Positions 1 to 8,121 of a DNA stretch of 48,075 nt are shown here, piece after piece (the stretch's first letter is position 1; every line of letters begins with the position of its first letter). Source of the stretch: a virus; the IMG/VR virus record IMGVR_UViG_3300024429_000014, positions 1 to 48,075 of that record. One strand, 5' to 3'. Below the pieces are notes generated by a model that saw only the letters and a list, made by a program, of their open reading frames with translations, did no database searches and was not told the DNA's origin. Made by a program: the position numbers and the translations under genes.

Positions 1-1
1 C

Positions 2-223
2 TTACGAAATAACTCCTACTGTGTTAGTAAGCCATTCAATGGCGTCATGTACTTCAGCAGGGGTAAGCAGGACGGCATGACTATCGCTATCGTCCGATAG
101 CATAATTTTTACACCATCGCCGCCGAGGTCTAACATACTAAGTTCGTAGCCTTCGCCCTTCTTGAGTGAAAACGGAGACTGAACTTGAATGTTCTCTTTT
201 GGTATTTTTTCGCTACTTTTCAT
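2..223 (-). CDS. Small acidic protein, unknown function
   Basis: 73 residues, not recognised. The middle is rich in Gly and Asp (LGGDGVKI, SDDSDSH) and looks like an alpha/beta fold with no membrane segment or signal peptide. The start has an AGGT ribosome site and overlaps the end of the upstream gene by 11 nt. The last codons and stop are also present in the right-end repeat, where the stop touches the next ATG. It belongs to the small-gene operon that continues across the join. Confidence 0.75.
   Translation of the reverse strand: MKSSEKIPKENIQVQSPFSLKKGEGYELSMLDLGGDGVKIMLSDDSDSHAVLLTPAEVHDAIEWLTNTVGVIS
6..110. repeat. Left copy of the 105-bp terminal direct repeat
   Basis: Bases 6-110 are identical to bases 47971-48075 at the other end. 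Just outside the repeat the two copies differ at one base (C at position 5, T at 47970), which is a silent Ser codon change in the gene that crosses it. The simplest reading is a circular or circularly permuted genome cut at an arbitrary point, with slight strain variation at the join. A true short terminal repeat is possible but less likely, because the repeat lies inside a gene. Confidence 0.9.
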
Positions 224-539
224 TTATACCTGAATATGCCCCACAACAAGCCATTCCTACCATTCCAAACTTAAAAGAGAGGACTGGATTAACAGTACAT
301 GGCAGTTCTTGCAGTTTACACCAGCACTTACCTCGCCGCTGGTCACAAGTATCACAACAGTCAGATACGCCTATCCACATTTTTGCCGCTTCTTTATTTT
401 TTTCCCGAGCTAATTTAAGCCATTGTGCCCATCTGTGCCGACGTGAATTTGCCGACATTTTTTTGGATACTCCGAAAATCTGCTCAAAAGGCGATGTTAA
501 GCAAACCGGTTGTAATTCATCTAATGTTAATTGTTCCAT
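213..539 (-). CDS. Cysteine-rich phage protein, probable metal binding
   Basis: 108 residues. The C-terminal half is dense in Cys (CCDTC, CWC, LPC and ACCG between about residues 60 and 101), which suggests one or two zinc sites; the N-terminal half is helical and basic (SRRHRWAQW). The pattern of CCDTC, then CWC, then FGMVGMACC resembles conserved small phage proteins of unknown role. AAGGAA lies upstream of the ATG. It sits in the early/replication transcript. Confidence 0.75.
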   Translation of the reverse strand: MEQLTLDELQPVCLTSPFEQIFGVSKKMSANSRRHRWAQWLKLAREKNKEAAKMWIGVSDCCDTCDQRRGKCWCKLQELPCTVNPVLSFKFGMVGMACCGAYSGINEK

Positions 540-603
540 TGACTACTATTCCTTATTTTTCATTTTAAATAGTTTACCAACTCCCTTGGAGTACGAGATA
601 AAG

Positions 604-909
604 TTATTCTGTTGAATCTTCTTTAACTGAAACTTTATCATCTTGTGGCGTGATAGTAATTACTACGCCCTTGCACTTGAATTTAATTTTACCATCGTCG
701 AGCCGTTGCAGCTTTGCCTCTCTTGCAAGTTTCAGTATTTTTTGTTTTAGCTCGACCTCCTCATTCAATGCTGCCAAGCGAGCAGCTTGAACTTTTTTAT
801 AGCGACGAGCTATAGGTATGATACTCTTCATATTTTCAGGATCAACATCGATCAAAGCAAGTTGGTCCCCGCTTGTCCCCGTTTTGGTTTTCCCTTTTTC
901 CTTTGCCAT
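604..909 (-). CDS. Small charged phage protein, unknown function
   Basis: 101 residues; Lys/Glu rich with a central helix (about residues 30-65) that is probably a coiled coil, then a short beta-rich end (KFKCKGVVITITP). No signal peptide. AAAGGAAT is placed correctly before the ATG. It lies next to the RuvC-like resolvase, so a DNA-metabolism accessory role is possible, but no motif shows it. Confidence 0.75.
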   Translation of the reverse strand: MAKEKGKTKTGTSGDQLALIDVDPENMKSIIPIARRYKKVQAARLAALNEEVELKQKILKLAREAKLQRLDDGKIKFKCKGVVITITPQDDKVSVKEDSTE

Positions 910-938
910 CTTTGTGATTCCTTTCTAAAATATAAATT

Positions 939-1421
939 TCAGTTCTTAGTCTTTTGAGTTTCTGAAAATGTAATAGCAATTGCCAACGCAGACCAAATAT
1001 CTTTACGAACCCCATACAAAGGGCCGGGTTGTTTTTTTGTGCCTATTTGCGGCGTTGCACCTCCTCCTGTTGCCGGATAGCGGTCGATAATAGCCTGCCT
1101 GATATTTCCATCTTTCGCCCGCATGGAATGACATAGGTGCATCTTGACGTCTTTGCGATAAACTTTGGTGTGAGGTTTTTTCCAGCCGACTTCGTGTGAT
1201 TCGATAAACCTGCCTGTCCACAGACAAGTCTCAAAGACTGCTTTACCAACGGCCATCCCATAACAAGCCACCATCTCTATTGCTAAGTGTTCATTGGAGG
1301 TTGTTCTAATAATACTTAACATATCTTCATTGGAGAAAATACCAAACTCTCTTAATCTATCGTGCTCATATACAACATAGGCACTCTTTTTAGTGCCCGG
1401 GTCTATCGCTAAAATTCTCAT
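939..1421 (-). CDS. RuvC-like Holliday junction resolvase
   Basis: 160 residues with an RNase H-like fold. The first strand carries the catalytic Asp in AIDPG (D7), a second acidic residue is in IEM (E49), and a C-terminal acid is in KDIWSALAIAI (D141); order and spacing fit RuvC-type nucleases. Such enzymes resolve or debranch four-way junctions before packaging. AAGGAAATCAC precedes the ATG. It shares a transcript with RecT and the SbcC-like ATPase, which supports a role in replication-recombination. E. coli RuvC is only slightly longer (173 residues). Confidence 0.85.
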   Translation of the reverse strand: MRILAIDPGTKKSAYVVYEHDRLREFGIFSNEDMLSIIRTTSNEHLAIEMVACYGMAVGKAVFETCLWTGRFIESHEVGWKKPHTKVYRKDVKMHLCHSMRAKDGNIRQAIIDRYPATGGGATPQIGTKKQPGPLYGVRKDIWSALAIAITFSETQKTKN

Positions 1422-1430
1422 GTGATTTCC

Positions 1431-1676
1431 TTATGGCGTAGGTTCTGACATTTTTTCTGGATTATTCAACGCAAATTGACGAAAATCTTCTATCGATTTC
1501 GTAACAGCGGCTTTTTGCGGCAAATGGTCTAATATCATATTGTAAGCAACAAGCGCAGCCAAAGCCTTACGATCTTTCGCTCGGAAAATAAACAAAGGTT
1601 CATTTTCCGGGACAAGTTCTCCATTGCTGCGTTTCTTTAATTGATTGTTTTCGATTTTATATTTTCTTTCGTGCAT
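1431..1676 (-). CDS. Small phage protein, unknown function
   Basis: 81 residues from the ATG at 1676, chosen because GAGGTAAGA lies directly before it; a longer form from 1700 would add eight residues and has a poorer site. The sequence has a short beta hairpin (ERKYKIENNQLKKR) and two helices. Not recognised. It starts 7 nt after the end of the upstream gene. Confidence 0.7.
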   Translation of the reverse strand: MHERKYKIENNQLKKRSNGELVPENEPLFIFRAKDRKALAALVAYNMILDHLPQKAAVTKSIEDFRQFALNNPEKMSEPTP

Positions 1677-1683
1677 TCTTACC

Positions 1684-1869
1684 TCACTTTCTTGTATCAC
1701 ATTGATTTACTTCATCCCAAAACCGCCCCGCTCGTTCTTTAGGGCTACAAACAGTGTTATTCCGTTCTTTTTCTTCCATAATATTATAATAGTGGGCTGT
1801 TTGAGATTTTCTTGGGTTTGATATACGCTTTCCTCTGGCTTCTTCCCAACATTTTTCACAACACGACAT
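1684..1869 (-). CDS. Small Cys-containing phage protein
   Basis: 61 residues starting MSCCEKCWEEA, with a later Cys in VCSPKERAG. Proteins with an N-terminal CEKCW and a C-terminal CSPxERAG segment are common near phage replication genes; their function is unknown and zinc binding is likely. GAGATAAGAA precedes the ATG and the gene is 3 nt from the end of the replisome-organiser-like gene. Confidence 0.75.
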   Translation of the reverse strand: MSCCEKCWEEARGKRISNPRKSQTAHYYNIMEEKERNNTVCSPKERAGRFWDEVNQCDTRK

Positions 1870-1872
1870 TTC

Positions 1873-2661
1873 TTATCTCGCTTTCTGCTCTAAAATTATT
1901 TTCTCTAATTTATTTACTGGAAGGTCGGCCCATGCCGCAAATTTCGTTTTCTTAAAAACCTCTCTGCATGAATCGCATAGATAAACCTTCTTGCCATTTT
2001 TATCGATCTGATATTTACTGGCAGGATTCCGGTCAATAACACATACTTTGGGCGTTTCTTTTTCCCTCCCATCCCGCCCACTCCATGTAATAACTTTCTG
2101 CTTCCAATTCCTGACACTATTGCCTTTTGAATCTACCCACCCACTCTCAGTAAAATACTCCATGAATTTTTTAGCATCCACGTCATAGCCTTTTTCCGAG
2201 ATATATTTTTGAACTTCACTAAGAATAGGTGGAATAAACTTCTTACCTTTACCTTTACCTTTACCTTTACCATAGCCCCTTGTAGAGGGGCTTGCGCCCT
2301 TTGTGATGGGGCTTGTAAGGGGCTTGTTTTGGAAGTTTTTATGAGAATTAAGACTTTGCAATATCGAATTATGAACACGATTTTCAGGGTTAAGAGGCCA
2401 ATTTCTTTGATGTTTCAGAAAATTAACCACACGAATATATTTACCATCACTTTCAACCTTACCCATAAGGGCCTCATAAGCCCCTTGTAGAGTCCTTAAA
2501 TTTAGCTTCGTAGAGAAAGCGGCTTGCCCCCAGTCAATTTCCCAGAAACCAGCTACATCACATTCATCACATAAATACAGAAACAGTAATTTTGCGCTGG
2601 GCTTGAGTCCCCGAAACCAGCAATCTTTCCATTTCTCTGTTACTGTAAACCGTCTTGGCAC
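1873..2661 (-). CDS. Replisome-organiser-like protein (phage replication)
   Basis: 262 residues from a GTG codon with GGAGA eight bases upstream. The N-terminal part (about 1-100, AKLLFLYLCDECD then QAAFSTKLNL) looks like the winged-helix DNA-binding domain of phage replisome organisers. A flexible Gly-Lys repeat (about 129-141) follows. The C-terminal part resembles DnaT/DnaD-type loader domains (YFTESGWVDSKGN, then NWKQKVITW) and ends with a CDSC zinc-like pair. Such proteins bind the origin and load a helicase, yet no helicase is seen here, so host DnaB is probably used. The repeat is coded by a six-base tandem repeat near 2236-2270. Confidence 0.7.
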   Translation of the reverse strand: MPRRFTVTEKWKDCWFRGLKPSAKLLFLYLCDECDVAGFWEIDWGQAAFSTKLNLRTLQGAYEALMGKVESDGKYIRVVNFLKHQRNWPLNPENRVHNSILQSLNSHKNFQNKPLTSPITKGASPSTRGYGKGKGKGKGKKFIPPILSEVQKYISEKGYDVDAKKFMEYFTESGWVDSKGNSVRNWKQKVITWSGRDGREKETPKVCVIDRNPASKYQIDKNGKKVYLCDSCREVFKKTKFAAWADLPVNKLEKIILEQKAR

Positions 2662-2692
2662 TTTATTTCTCCGCCATCCTTAGCTGTCCTGT

Positions 2693-3106
2693 TTAACCCA
2701 TTAAAAGCTTAGACATTTGTGTTTGTTCAAGTCTTTTTACATTTTCAGGTAATTTCATAAAATCACTAACTGTACTACCATCAGGCAAGGCCATATCGGC
2801 AAGAAATTGGTCATTAAAGCTTTTTAGACCAGCTTCAATTTCTTCAAGTTTGGCTTTAATAGAAAGCAACAATATTCGCCACCGTTGCCTGCAAGCCTGC
2901 TTATATTGCGCAGTTGTTATATTCTCGCAAGGTGGATTCGGCACGTTAATTTTGTACACCTTACCGTCGTTCTTGAAAATAATGCCTGCACCACGAGGAT
3001 TAACTCCAATACCAAATTCCTCAATACCATATCTTAATAAAGTATCTTCAATTTGAGATTTTGAGCGCGATATGGGAACGCTTGTATTTTTAGCGTACTG
3101 CGCCAT
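2693..3106 (-). CDS. Conserved phage protein of the replication cluster
   Basis: 137 residues. The layout is that of a widespread phage family: an N-terminal NTSVPISRSKSQIEDTL stretch, a middle that recognises the Cys/Arg-rich RQRWRILLLSIKAKLEEIEAG helix, and an end with LPDGSTVSDFM. These proteins occur next to recombination and replication genes; the activity is unknown. AAGGATTAAATA precedes the ATG, which overlaps the stop of the MBL-fold gene (TAATG), so the two are translationally coupled. Confidence 0.85.
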   Translation of the reverse strand: MAQYAKNTSVPISRSKSQIEDTLLRYGIEEFGIGVNPRGAGIIFKNDGKVYKINVPNPPCENITTAQYKQACRQRWRILLLSIKAKLEEIEAGLKSFNDQFLADMALPDGSTVSDFMKLPENVKRLEQTQMSKLLMG

Positions 3107-3819
3107 TATTTAATCCTTGTCTCTATAAAAAACTTCTTTTCAAACTCCGTTTTGGTTTGTTCTTTGTCGAGGTTGTCTCCGCTCATGTGCAGCAGATGTA
3201 TCTCCCTGCACTTCGACAGATCGCAAAACTCCGACAGATATCTCATTGCTTCGCGTTTTTCCATGTGCGAAGTTAAGAGTCTTCTTGCGAGCGATTCGTC
3301 AATGTCTTTGGTGTCAACTCGTTTTTGGAGGACGTCTTTGTCATAAGAACACTCGATAGCGATAATAGAAAAAGGTACTTTGAACCGCTGCGTAATGTGA
3401 CTGGTATCGGTAGCGAACAATAGAAACTTATGCGATTCTTTTACCCGAATAATAAAACCTAATGGCTGAACTGCATCATGGTTGACCGGAAAGAATAACA
3501 CTTCAAAACTATCGAGCCGTAGAAGCGTTTGTGAAGGCGTGGGGATTGCTCTGTGGTTATCAAGGACATCTAAAACATCCAGCGTGTCACAATCCGAGTA
3601 AACATCTATCCCGGCCTGCATGACCTTTTTAACAGCCTTGCTGTGGTCTGCGTGCTCATGGCTCACCAGACAGCCCACAATGCCGCCCAGGTTATAATCA
3701 AGGGCCTCCTGTAGCTTGGCCCAAGGCACGCCGCATTCGATCATAAGACGCTTGCCATTGGCCGCCGTGACCATGTAAAGATTGCCGAAACTCGAACTAT
3801 ATAGTTGCTGGAACTTCAT
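3106..3819 (-). CDS. MBL-fold metallo-hydrolase, possible nuclease
   Basis: 237 residues from the ATG at 3819. The metal-binding signature SHEHADH is at residues 53-59, followed by NHDAVQPLG and a DTSH motif (FATDTSH), and a late His near HLLHMSGDN, all typical of the metallo-beta-lactamase fold. Similar proteins sit next to RecT in phages and are thought to act as exonuclease or phosphodiesterase. No RecE, YqaJ or lambda-type exonuclease is present, so this enzyme is a candidate partner for RecT. The gene begins inside the end of the HD-domain gene (23-nt overlap). Confidence 0.85.
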   Translation of the reverse strand: MKFQQLYSSSFGNLYMVTAANGKRLMIECGVPWAKLQEALDYNLGGIVGCLVSHEHADHSKAVKKVMQAGIDVYSDCDTLDVLDVLDNHRAIPTPSQTLLRLDSFEVLFFPVNHDAVQPLGFIIRVKESHKFLLFATDTSHITQRFKVPFSIIAIECSYDKDVLQKRVDTKDIDESLARRLLTSHMEKREAMRYLSEFCDLSKCREIHLLHMSGDNLDKEQTKTEFEKKFFIETRIK

Positions 3820-4477
3820 TCTTTGCTTTTTCCTCAAACACTGCGAGTTCATCACAGAAATACATGAGCTTGACGATGGGATTGTGATACCAAGCGTTTC
3901 TCAGAGACTTGCCGTAACGGGCTTTTTGGCTTTCTTCTTTGGTCATTCCTTCGCACTTGGAGTGGTCGCCTCTTAACGGGTATTCTGCCGAAGTCTTGTA
4001 TTCCCAGGAATCTTCTTCGTAGAATTCATTAAGGCCGTAGACGCCCATGTGATACTTAATCATCAGCTCTTCGAGCTCAGTTAGTTCGATGTGCTTTTTG
4101 ATTCGCTCAATGGATAATAAGGCATGGCCTTTGGGTTGTTGTTTGTTCCACTTGTAAGGCGATTCGTCACCGATATAAGCACCGACCTTGCATACATCAT
4201 GTAGCAAGGCGGCGATGACGATAGCTTCTTCGGTGATTTCAAGCGGTTTTTGTCCAGGCGAAAAGTCTCGCCCAAGATTGAGCATACCACAACGATTATC
4301 CAACAGTTCGTAAACCCTCAGTGAATGCTCTGCTAGTCCTCCCTTGTGTGCCCCGTGAAACTTTGTCGATGCCGGACACTCGAAAAACCCGCTTTCTCTG
4401 AGATAGCAGACAAGGTCAGTCACGCCCTCTCTGTTTGTCGATTCCAATAGCTCTGTTATTCTTTTTTCTGTAGTCAT
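3797..4477 (-). CDS. HD-domain phosphohydrolase
   Basis: 226 residues. A first His lies in KGGLAEHSLRV (about 50), the HD pair in ALLHDVCKVG (about 92-93), a later His in KYHMG, and an Asp in YFCDEL near the end. This order is that of HD-superfamily phosphohydrolases, which cleave nucleotides or cyclic nucleotides. In a phage it may adjust nucleotide pools or counter host nucleotide signals; the substrate cannot be read from the sequence. AAAGGAAG precedes the ATG, and the gene lies between RecT and the MBL-fold enzyme. Confidence 0.85.
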   Translation of the reverse strand: MTTEKRITELLESTNREGVTDLVCYLRESGFFECPASTKFHGAHKGGLAEHSLRVYELLDNRCGMLNLGRDFSPGQKPLEITEEAIVIAALLHDVCKVGAYIGDESPYKWNKQQPKGHALLSIERIKKHIELTELEELMIKYHMGVYGLNEFYEEDSWEYKTSAEYPLRGDHSKCEGMTKEESQKARYGKSLRNAWYHNPIVKLMYFCDELAVFEEKAKNEVPATI

Positions 4478-4498
4478 TTTTGCTTCCTTTCTTAATTC

Positions 4499-5380
4499 TT
4501 AAACTTCCTCTGTTCTCCATGCAGACTTGTCCGCTTCTGTCTGCTCGGCCTGCTGTGGCTCATTGGCCGCCTCTGGATTTACTACCTCTGTATCTATAAT
4601 CTCGCTGCCGGCTTCGGCCTTGATAATTTCTTCTGCCGAAACCTGAGCCTCGACAAAAGTTTCATGCTCATCAATAGCGGCCCCTTTTGTAAAATCTTCA
4701 AGAGTTGACTTGGGCAGGTACTTTGCTAATTGCCGGATAGCTGTCTTTTTCGCCATTGCCTCGTAGTGATCCTTCCAGGCAGGTGAGTCCGGAGCTTTGG
4801 ATAGGCCCCTAAACTTCTCGATCTCATCAGTCCTTAGTACGGTTGTTTGCGGCCCAAGCCCCTCGACCTCAGCAGTTGCATAAACAGCGATCATGCTGCC
4901 CGTTGGCTTTTCGTAGCTAAAAGGATGTTTAACCGTGAATTGACCATCAATGCGTTTAATTTCAACCTCACCTTTCTCGCTATCGTAAACGCAGTGGGCG
5001 GAAATAGCCTTGACCTTACCAGACCGGTAGGCGAGTTCGATAAGGCCCAAATATCCGATCTGAAACTGGGCCTCTTTTACTTTTACATTACCTCGCTTAG
5101 TATTATAAGGAACCAAATACGCCAGTCCTCTTGTGTCAATGTCAAGATCAAGGCTTGCGGAAATACTCGCAGCCTTAATAATGCTCGCTACGCTGCACTG
5201 CTGCAAAGACGGATTCTGGCAAACAGCGGTGTAAACCATTTTGGCAAACCGCCTTGCGACCTCCTTTGCATGTTTGCCGGTAGCGCTTGGCAGATTATCG
5301 CTGAATATTGCCAACGCATCTGTAGACATCAGGCCGTTCTTGATAGACTCAATTGGTGTTATTTGATTTTGATTTACCAT
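4499..5380 (-). CDS. recT: RecT-family single-strand annealing protein
   Basis: 293 residues. The RecT core covers roughly residues 25-230: RFAKMVYTAVCQNPSLQQCS, SIIKAASISASLDLDI, LVPYNTKRG, EAQFQIGYLGLIELAYRSGKV and KDHYEAMAKKTAIRQLAKYLP are the family landmarks. The rest is an acidic low-complexity tail. RecT coats and anneals single strands in phage recombination. It starts two bases after the stop of the SbcC-like gene, so expression is probably coupled. Length is a little above that of E. coli Rac RecT (269). Confidence 0.95.
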   Translation of the reverse strand: MVNQNQITPIESIKNGLMSTDALAIFSDNLPSATGKHAKEVARRFAKMVYTAVCQNPSLQQCSVASIIKAASISASLDLDIDTRGLAYLVPYNTKRGNVKVKEAQFQIGYLGLIELAYRSGKVKAISAHCVYDSEKGEVEIKRIDGQFTVKHPFSYEKPTGSMIAVYATAEVEGLGPQTTVLRTDEIEKFRGLSKAPDSPAWKDHYEAMAKKTAIRQLAKYLPKSTLEDFTKGAAIDEHETFVEAQVSAEEIIKAEAGSEIIDTEVVNPEAANEPQQAEQTEADKSAWRTEEV

Positions 5381-5382
5381 AA

Positions 5383-7344
5383 TTACGCAACCGCCTTTCC
5401 GGCTTCTTTGACTTCAACGGAAATTTCCTTTTGCCCCCGCCGGGCGTAGAGTTCGATGGTTTGACTTGTCGCTTCGAGCGGAAGTGTCAGGCTCTCGGCG
5501 TTATCGATAAACAGCGGCACACTCAGGTCATAGTGAGCCGATAAGACGTTGATAATATCAACGCCGACAATAATCCTCTCACCGCAGCTCATACCTGAGT
5601 AAGGCGTGCCGTTAAGCGTTGCCTCGCAGCGTCTGTTGTCAAGGCTGTCATTAAGCTGTCGCTCGAATAACTTGAACTCTACGTACTTAAATTTATCGTT
5701 TACAGCGTCCTCGAGCATCCGGCCCTGGGCAGTCTTGAATTGCTCAATATCGGCAAGCTGCTTATCGACGGACGCTATCTTTTGAGCGAGTTCCTTTTCC
5801 TGGGCCTCGAGTTCCTTAATCCGGGTCTTATTTTTCTCCGCCTGATCAGCCCCGGCAAGGGCCTTGTCAAGTTTTGCCTTTTCGCCTACTTTTGCACTCC
5901 GAGCCGCATCTATAGCTACATACCGTTCTGACGGCGGATCGCCGATTTCGGCCTCGGCCTCTTTAATTTTGACATCGATAGCCTGCCAGACTCCATCTTG
6001 CTCTGGCGGAGTGGTTTTGTTGGCTGCAATATCCACATCGAGTTCAACGAACCGCTTGGCCCTGAAAGCCTCAGCTTCACTAAGTTCAGCTTGGGCTTTT
6101 GTTACCGCTTCGGACAGGTCTTTGCACTCATCCTCGAGGGCCGCTATTGCGTTTTTAACTTTTTTGACTTGAGTATAAATCTTATCGCCCCGCTGTGTGA
6201 TTGCGGCAAGCTTGGCCTGGCGGGACTTTTTCATCTCCTCAACTTTCCCTGCCAGCAAGGGTTGCTTGCAGGCATAGCATACTGTTTCGCTCGGCAACTT
6301 CTCGACCTGGCCGTACTCTGTCCTAACGGTTTCGAGGCTCGCACTTAATTGATCGAACTCAACAGCCTTGCTTTTGAGATCCACTTGCTTAGTGTCCAGG
6401 GCGTTTTGGGCCATTCGAGCAGCCAGCCTCTTGCCGCCAACCTCCGACTCAATCTCCATTTTTTCGTTGAGCAGGTGTTTGATACCGGAGGGATCGTTTT
6501 TAAGGAAAGCTTCTCGCTCGATTCTATCAGCCTTGAGCGAGCTGAGACGTTCGAGCTTTTTCTGCCGGGAAGTTTCCTGGTCGGCAACTTTCTGCCTGTC
6601 TTCGTCAAGATGTTTGATTTCCGCCTTGATAGCATCTCGCTGCTTTTCAAGCTCGGCAGTATCGGTCCCGGCGTATTCGTCCAGGTTCCGCTGGATCTCA
6701 TCGATCCGGGGATTGATTTCGCTGCGTTCTTTCTCGTGACGTTTTTTCTGCTCGGCCAGGACTTTCTTATATTCGTCAACCTCTCGGCCGTTAAGATCGC
6801 CAAGTAGTGCGTCAAAGCCTTTGGGTGTCCCGATTTCTCCGGCAATATCGGGCAGGATCGCCCTGCGTTCCGCCCAGCTCATCTTACTGTTGAAGTGATA
6901 CAGATCAGTCAGGAGTTTGAAAACGTCCTCCGGGATCAGGTCTGCGATGTAATCACTATAATCGTTGACACCCTTTGGCACTTCATCAATCCAGCAGAGC
7001 GTCTCGTAGCCTCTAAGCTGATGCCTAACGACCTTCTCGTGCCGTTCCTTACGGAATACATGAACCGTACCATCGAAGTCAAGTTTAGCCTCAACAGCTA
7101 CAACCAGCCCTTTAATCGGCTGGTTATTACCATCAAGACGCCCGACCTCGAATTTGCTCTTGCCGCTATCGGTTTTACCCTCGGAGTTCTTCCCAAATAA
7201 CAACCAGAGCCAGGCATCAAAGACAGTTGTTTTTCCCGCCTTATTTTGACCTTTTATAATAATGTTTTCTCCGTCCGGTTTTATTTCATAAGATTTTAAT
7301 CTTTTGAAATTTTCAAGTTTCAAGTTTATAAGCTCGATTTTCAT
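5383..7344 (-). CDS. SbcC/Rad50-like AAA ATPase with zinc hook
   Basis: 653 residues. The Walker A motif GQNKAGKTT is at 32-40; two long coiled-coil arms flank a central CYAC (C356, C359), which matches the CxxC zinc hook of Rad50/SbcC. A signature-like SGMSCGERI and a Walker B strand VPLFIDNAES lie near the C-terminus, with Asn where a catalytic Glu often sits. Such phage proteins usually work with a nuclease on DNA ends; no SbcD-type nuclease is seen next to it, so the MBL-fold enzyme or a host nuclease may be the partner. AAAGGAG precedes the start. Confidence 0.9.
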   Translation of the reverse strand: MKIELINLKLENFKRLKSYEIKPDGENIIIKGQNKAGKTTVFDAWLWLLFGKNSEGKTDSGKSKFEVGRLDGNNQPIKGLVVAVEAKLDFDGTVHVFRKERHEKVVRHQLRGYETLCWIDEVPKGVNDYSDYIADLIPEDVFKLLTDLYHFNSKMSWAERRAILPDIAGEIGTPKGFDALLGDLNGREVDEYKKVLAEQKKRHEKERSEINPRIDEIQRNLDEYAGTDTAELEKQRDAIKAEIKHLDEDRQKVADQETSRQKKLERLSSLKADRIEREAFLKNDPSGIKHLLNEKMEIESEVGGKRLAARMAQNALDTKQVDLKSKAVEFDQLSASLETVRTEYGQVEKLPSETVCYACKQPLLAGKVEEMKKSRQAKLAAITQRGDKIYTQVKKVKNAIAALEDECKDLSEAVTKAQAELSEAEAFRAKRFVELDVDIAANKTTPPEQDGVWQAIDVKIKEAEAEIGDPPSERYVAIDAARSAKVGEKAKLDKALAGADQAEKNKTRIKELEAQEKELAQKIASVDKQLADIEQFKTAQGRMLEDAVNDKFKYVEFKLFERQLNDSLDNRRCEATLNGTPYSGMSCGERIIVGVDIINVLSAHYDLSVPLFIDNAESLTLPLEATSQTIELYARRGQKEISVEVKEAGKAVA

Positions 7345-7375
7345 GTTAATATTCTCCTTTTACTTTTCTTCACAT

Positions 7376-7579
7376 TCATATTCTTTGCATAAGCAGCGGA
7401 CATGGCCCGCCCGTCAATTTGGTTTTCAATTCTTCGTAGCGAGATTCTACGTGCACCGCGGTATCGCCAATTATGCAAATGGTTTTTATTTCCCCGTCGT
7501 CAACATAGGCAACGTGTATAAAATAGTTCCATGTACCATCGCTGCAATCCCATTTTCTGGTAACTTTGCTTCTTATCAT
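7376..7579 (-). CDS. Small phage protein, unknown function
   Basis: 67 residues starting at the ATG at 7579, which has GGAG six bases before it. The sequence looks beta-rich (RKWDCSDGTWNYFIHVAYV, then IKTICIIGDTAVHVES), perhaps a small beta-sheet domain with a C-terminal Cys. It overlaps the stop of the 40-residue gene upstream. Not recognised. Confidence 0.7.
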   Translation of the reverse strand: MIRSKVTRKWDCSDGTWNYFIHVAYVDDGEIKTICIIGDTAVHVESRYEELKTKLTGGPCPLLMQRI

Positions 7580-7698
7580 TTTTTTCTCCATTCTTTATAT
7601 CCCATCTTCACAGCCCCGCCGCAGTCGGGGACAATACCAAAAACAGTCAGGCCTATGAATTTTGCGATTGCCGATAAAATCCTTTTTAACAACTCCAC
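7576..7698 (-). CDS. Very small protein with GTG start
   Basis: 40 residues. AAGGAG lies seven bases before the GTG at 7698, and the TGA stop overlaps the ATG of the next gene. The first 25 residues form an amphipathic or weakly hydrophobic helix (LLKRILSAIAKFIGLTVFG). Function unknown; the clean ribosome site and the overlap make it likely to be translated. Confidence 0.6.
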   Translation of the reverse strand: MELLKRILSAIAKFIGLTVFGIVPDCGGAVKMGYKEWRKK

Positions 7699-7716
7699 TT
7701 CAAGACTCCTTTCAAA

Positions 7717-7950
7717 TCATCGTCTGGCTTTAGTTCTCAGTGTCTTTCCCTCAAACCCTTTCGGGACCGACATCTTGTGATTTTTCATAAAACAGATAAG
7801 CTCAGCTTTCTGGATACGCCTGTCTTTTCCGCCTGGCAGGATGTAACCCTTGAGTAAGCCGAGGTCGAACCACTTTTGCACTGTTCCGTACGAGACGCCG
7901 CAAATTTGTGCGACTTGTCCGGTAGTCAGTATATCTTTACCTTTTGCCAT
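7717..7950 (-). CDS. Helix-turn-helix DNA-binding protein (excisionase/MerR-like)
   Basis: 77 residues from the ATG at 7950, preceded by AAAGGGGAAATT. Residues 8-55 form a MerR/excisionase-type helix-turn-helix: LTTGQVAQICGVSYGTVQKW then GGKDRRIQKAELICFM. The variant with PGGKDRRI is common in PVC-group bacteria, which hints at the host. It heads the replication transcript and lies near the integrase, so it could be an excisionase or an early regulator; both are inferences. Confidence 0.8.
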   Translation of the reverse strand: MAKGKDILTTGQVAQICGVSYGTVQKWFDLGLLKGYILPGGKDRRIQKAELICFMKNHKMSVPKGFEGKTLRTKARR

Positions 7951-8004
7951 AATTTCCCCTTTCAAAATATGGCGGTTTAACCTATACAGCCGCCAAGTTC
8001 ATTC

Positions 8005-8121
8005 TTAACTTTTCAAAATCTTGATTGCTTCTTTAATAAGCGATGCTTTGCTTTTACCTGAATGACCACTCAGGGCTTCTTCTAAAATTTCAATTGCCCG
8101 CTTGTCTTTTGTTTTTGCCAT
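8005..8121 (-). CDS. Small basic protein, first gene of the replication transcript
   Basis: 38 residues (MAKTKDKRAIEILEEAL at the start), helical and basic. AAAGGAAAAATCAA precedes the ATG. The leader resembles that of the next gene, the helix-turn-helix protein, including a CCGCC...TTTTGAAAGG segment. The end (KASLIKEAIKILK) could be the second helix of a ribbon-helix-helix fold, but the protein is too short for a firm call. Confidence 0.6.
   Translation of the reverse strand: MAKTKDKRAIEILEEALSGHSGKSKASLIKEAIKILKS

Noticed and set aside
4847-5449. 200-residue open frame on the plus strand
   Set aside because: Antisense to RecT, no ribosome site, odd composition; shadow of the real gene.
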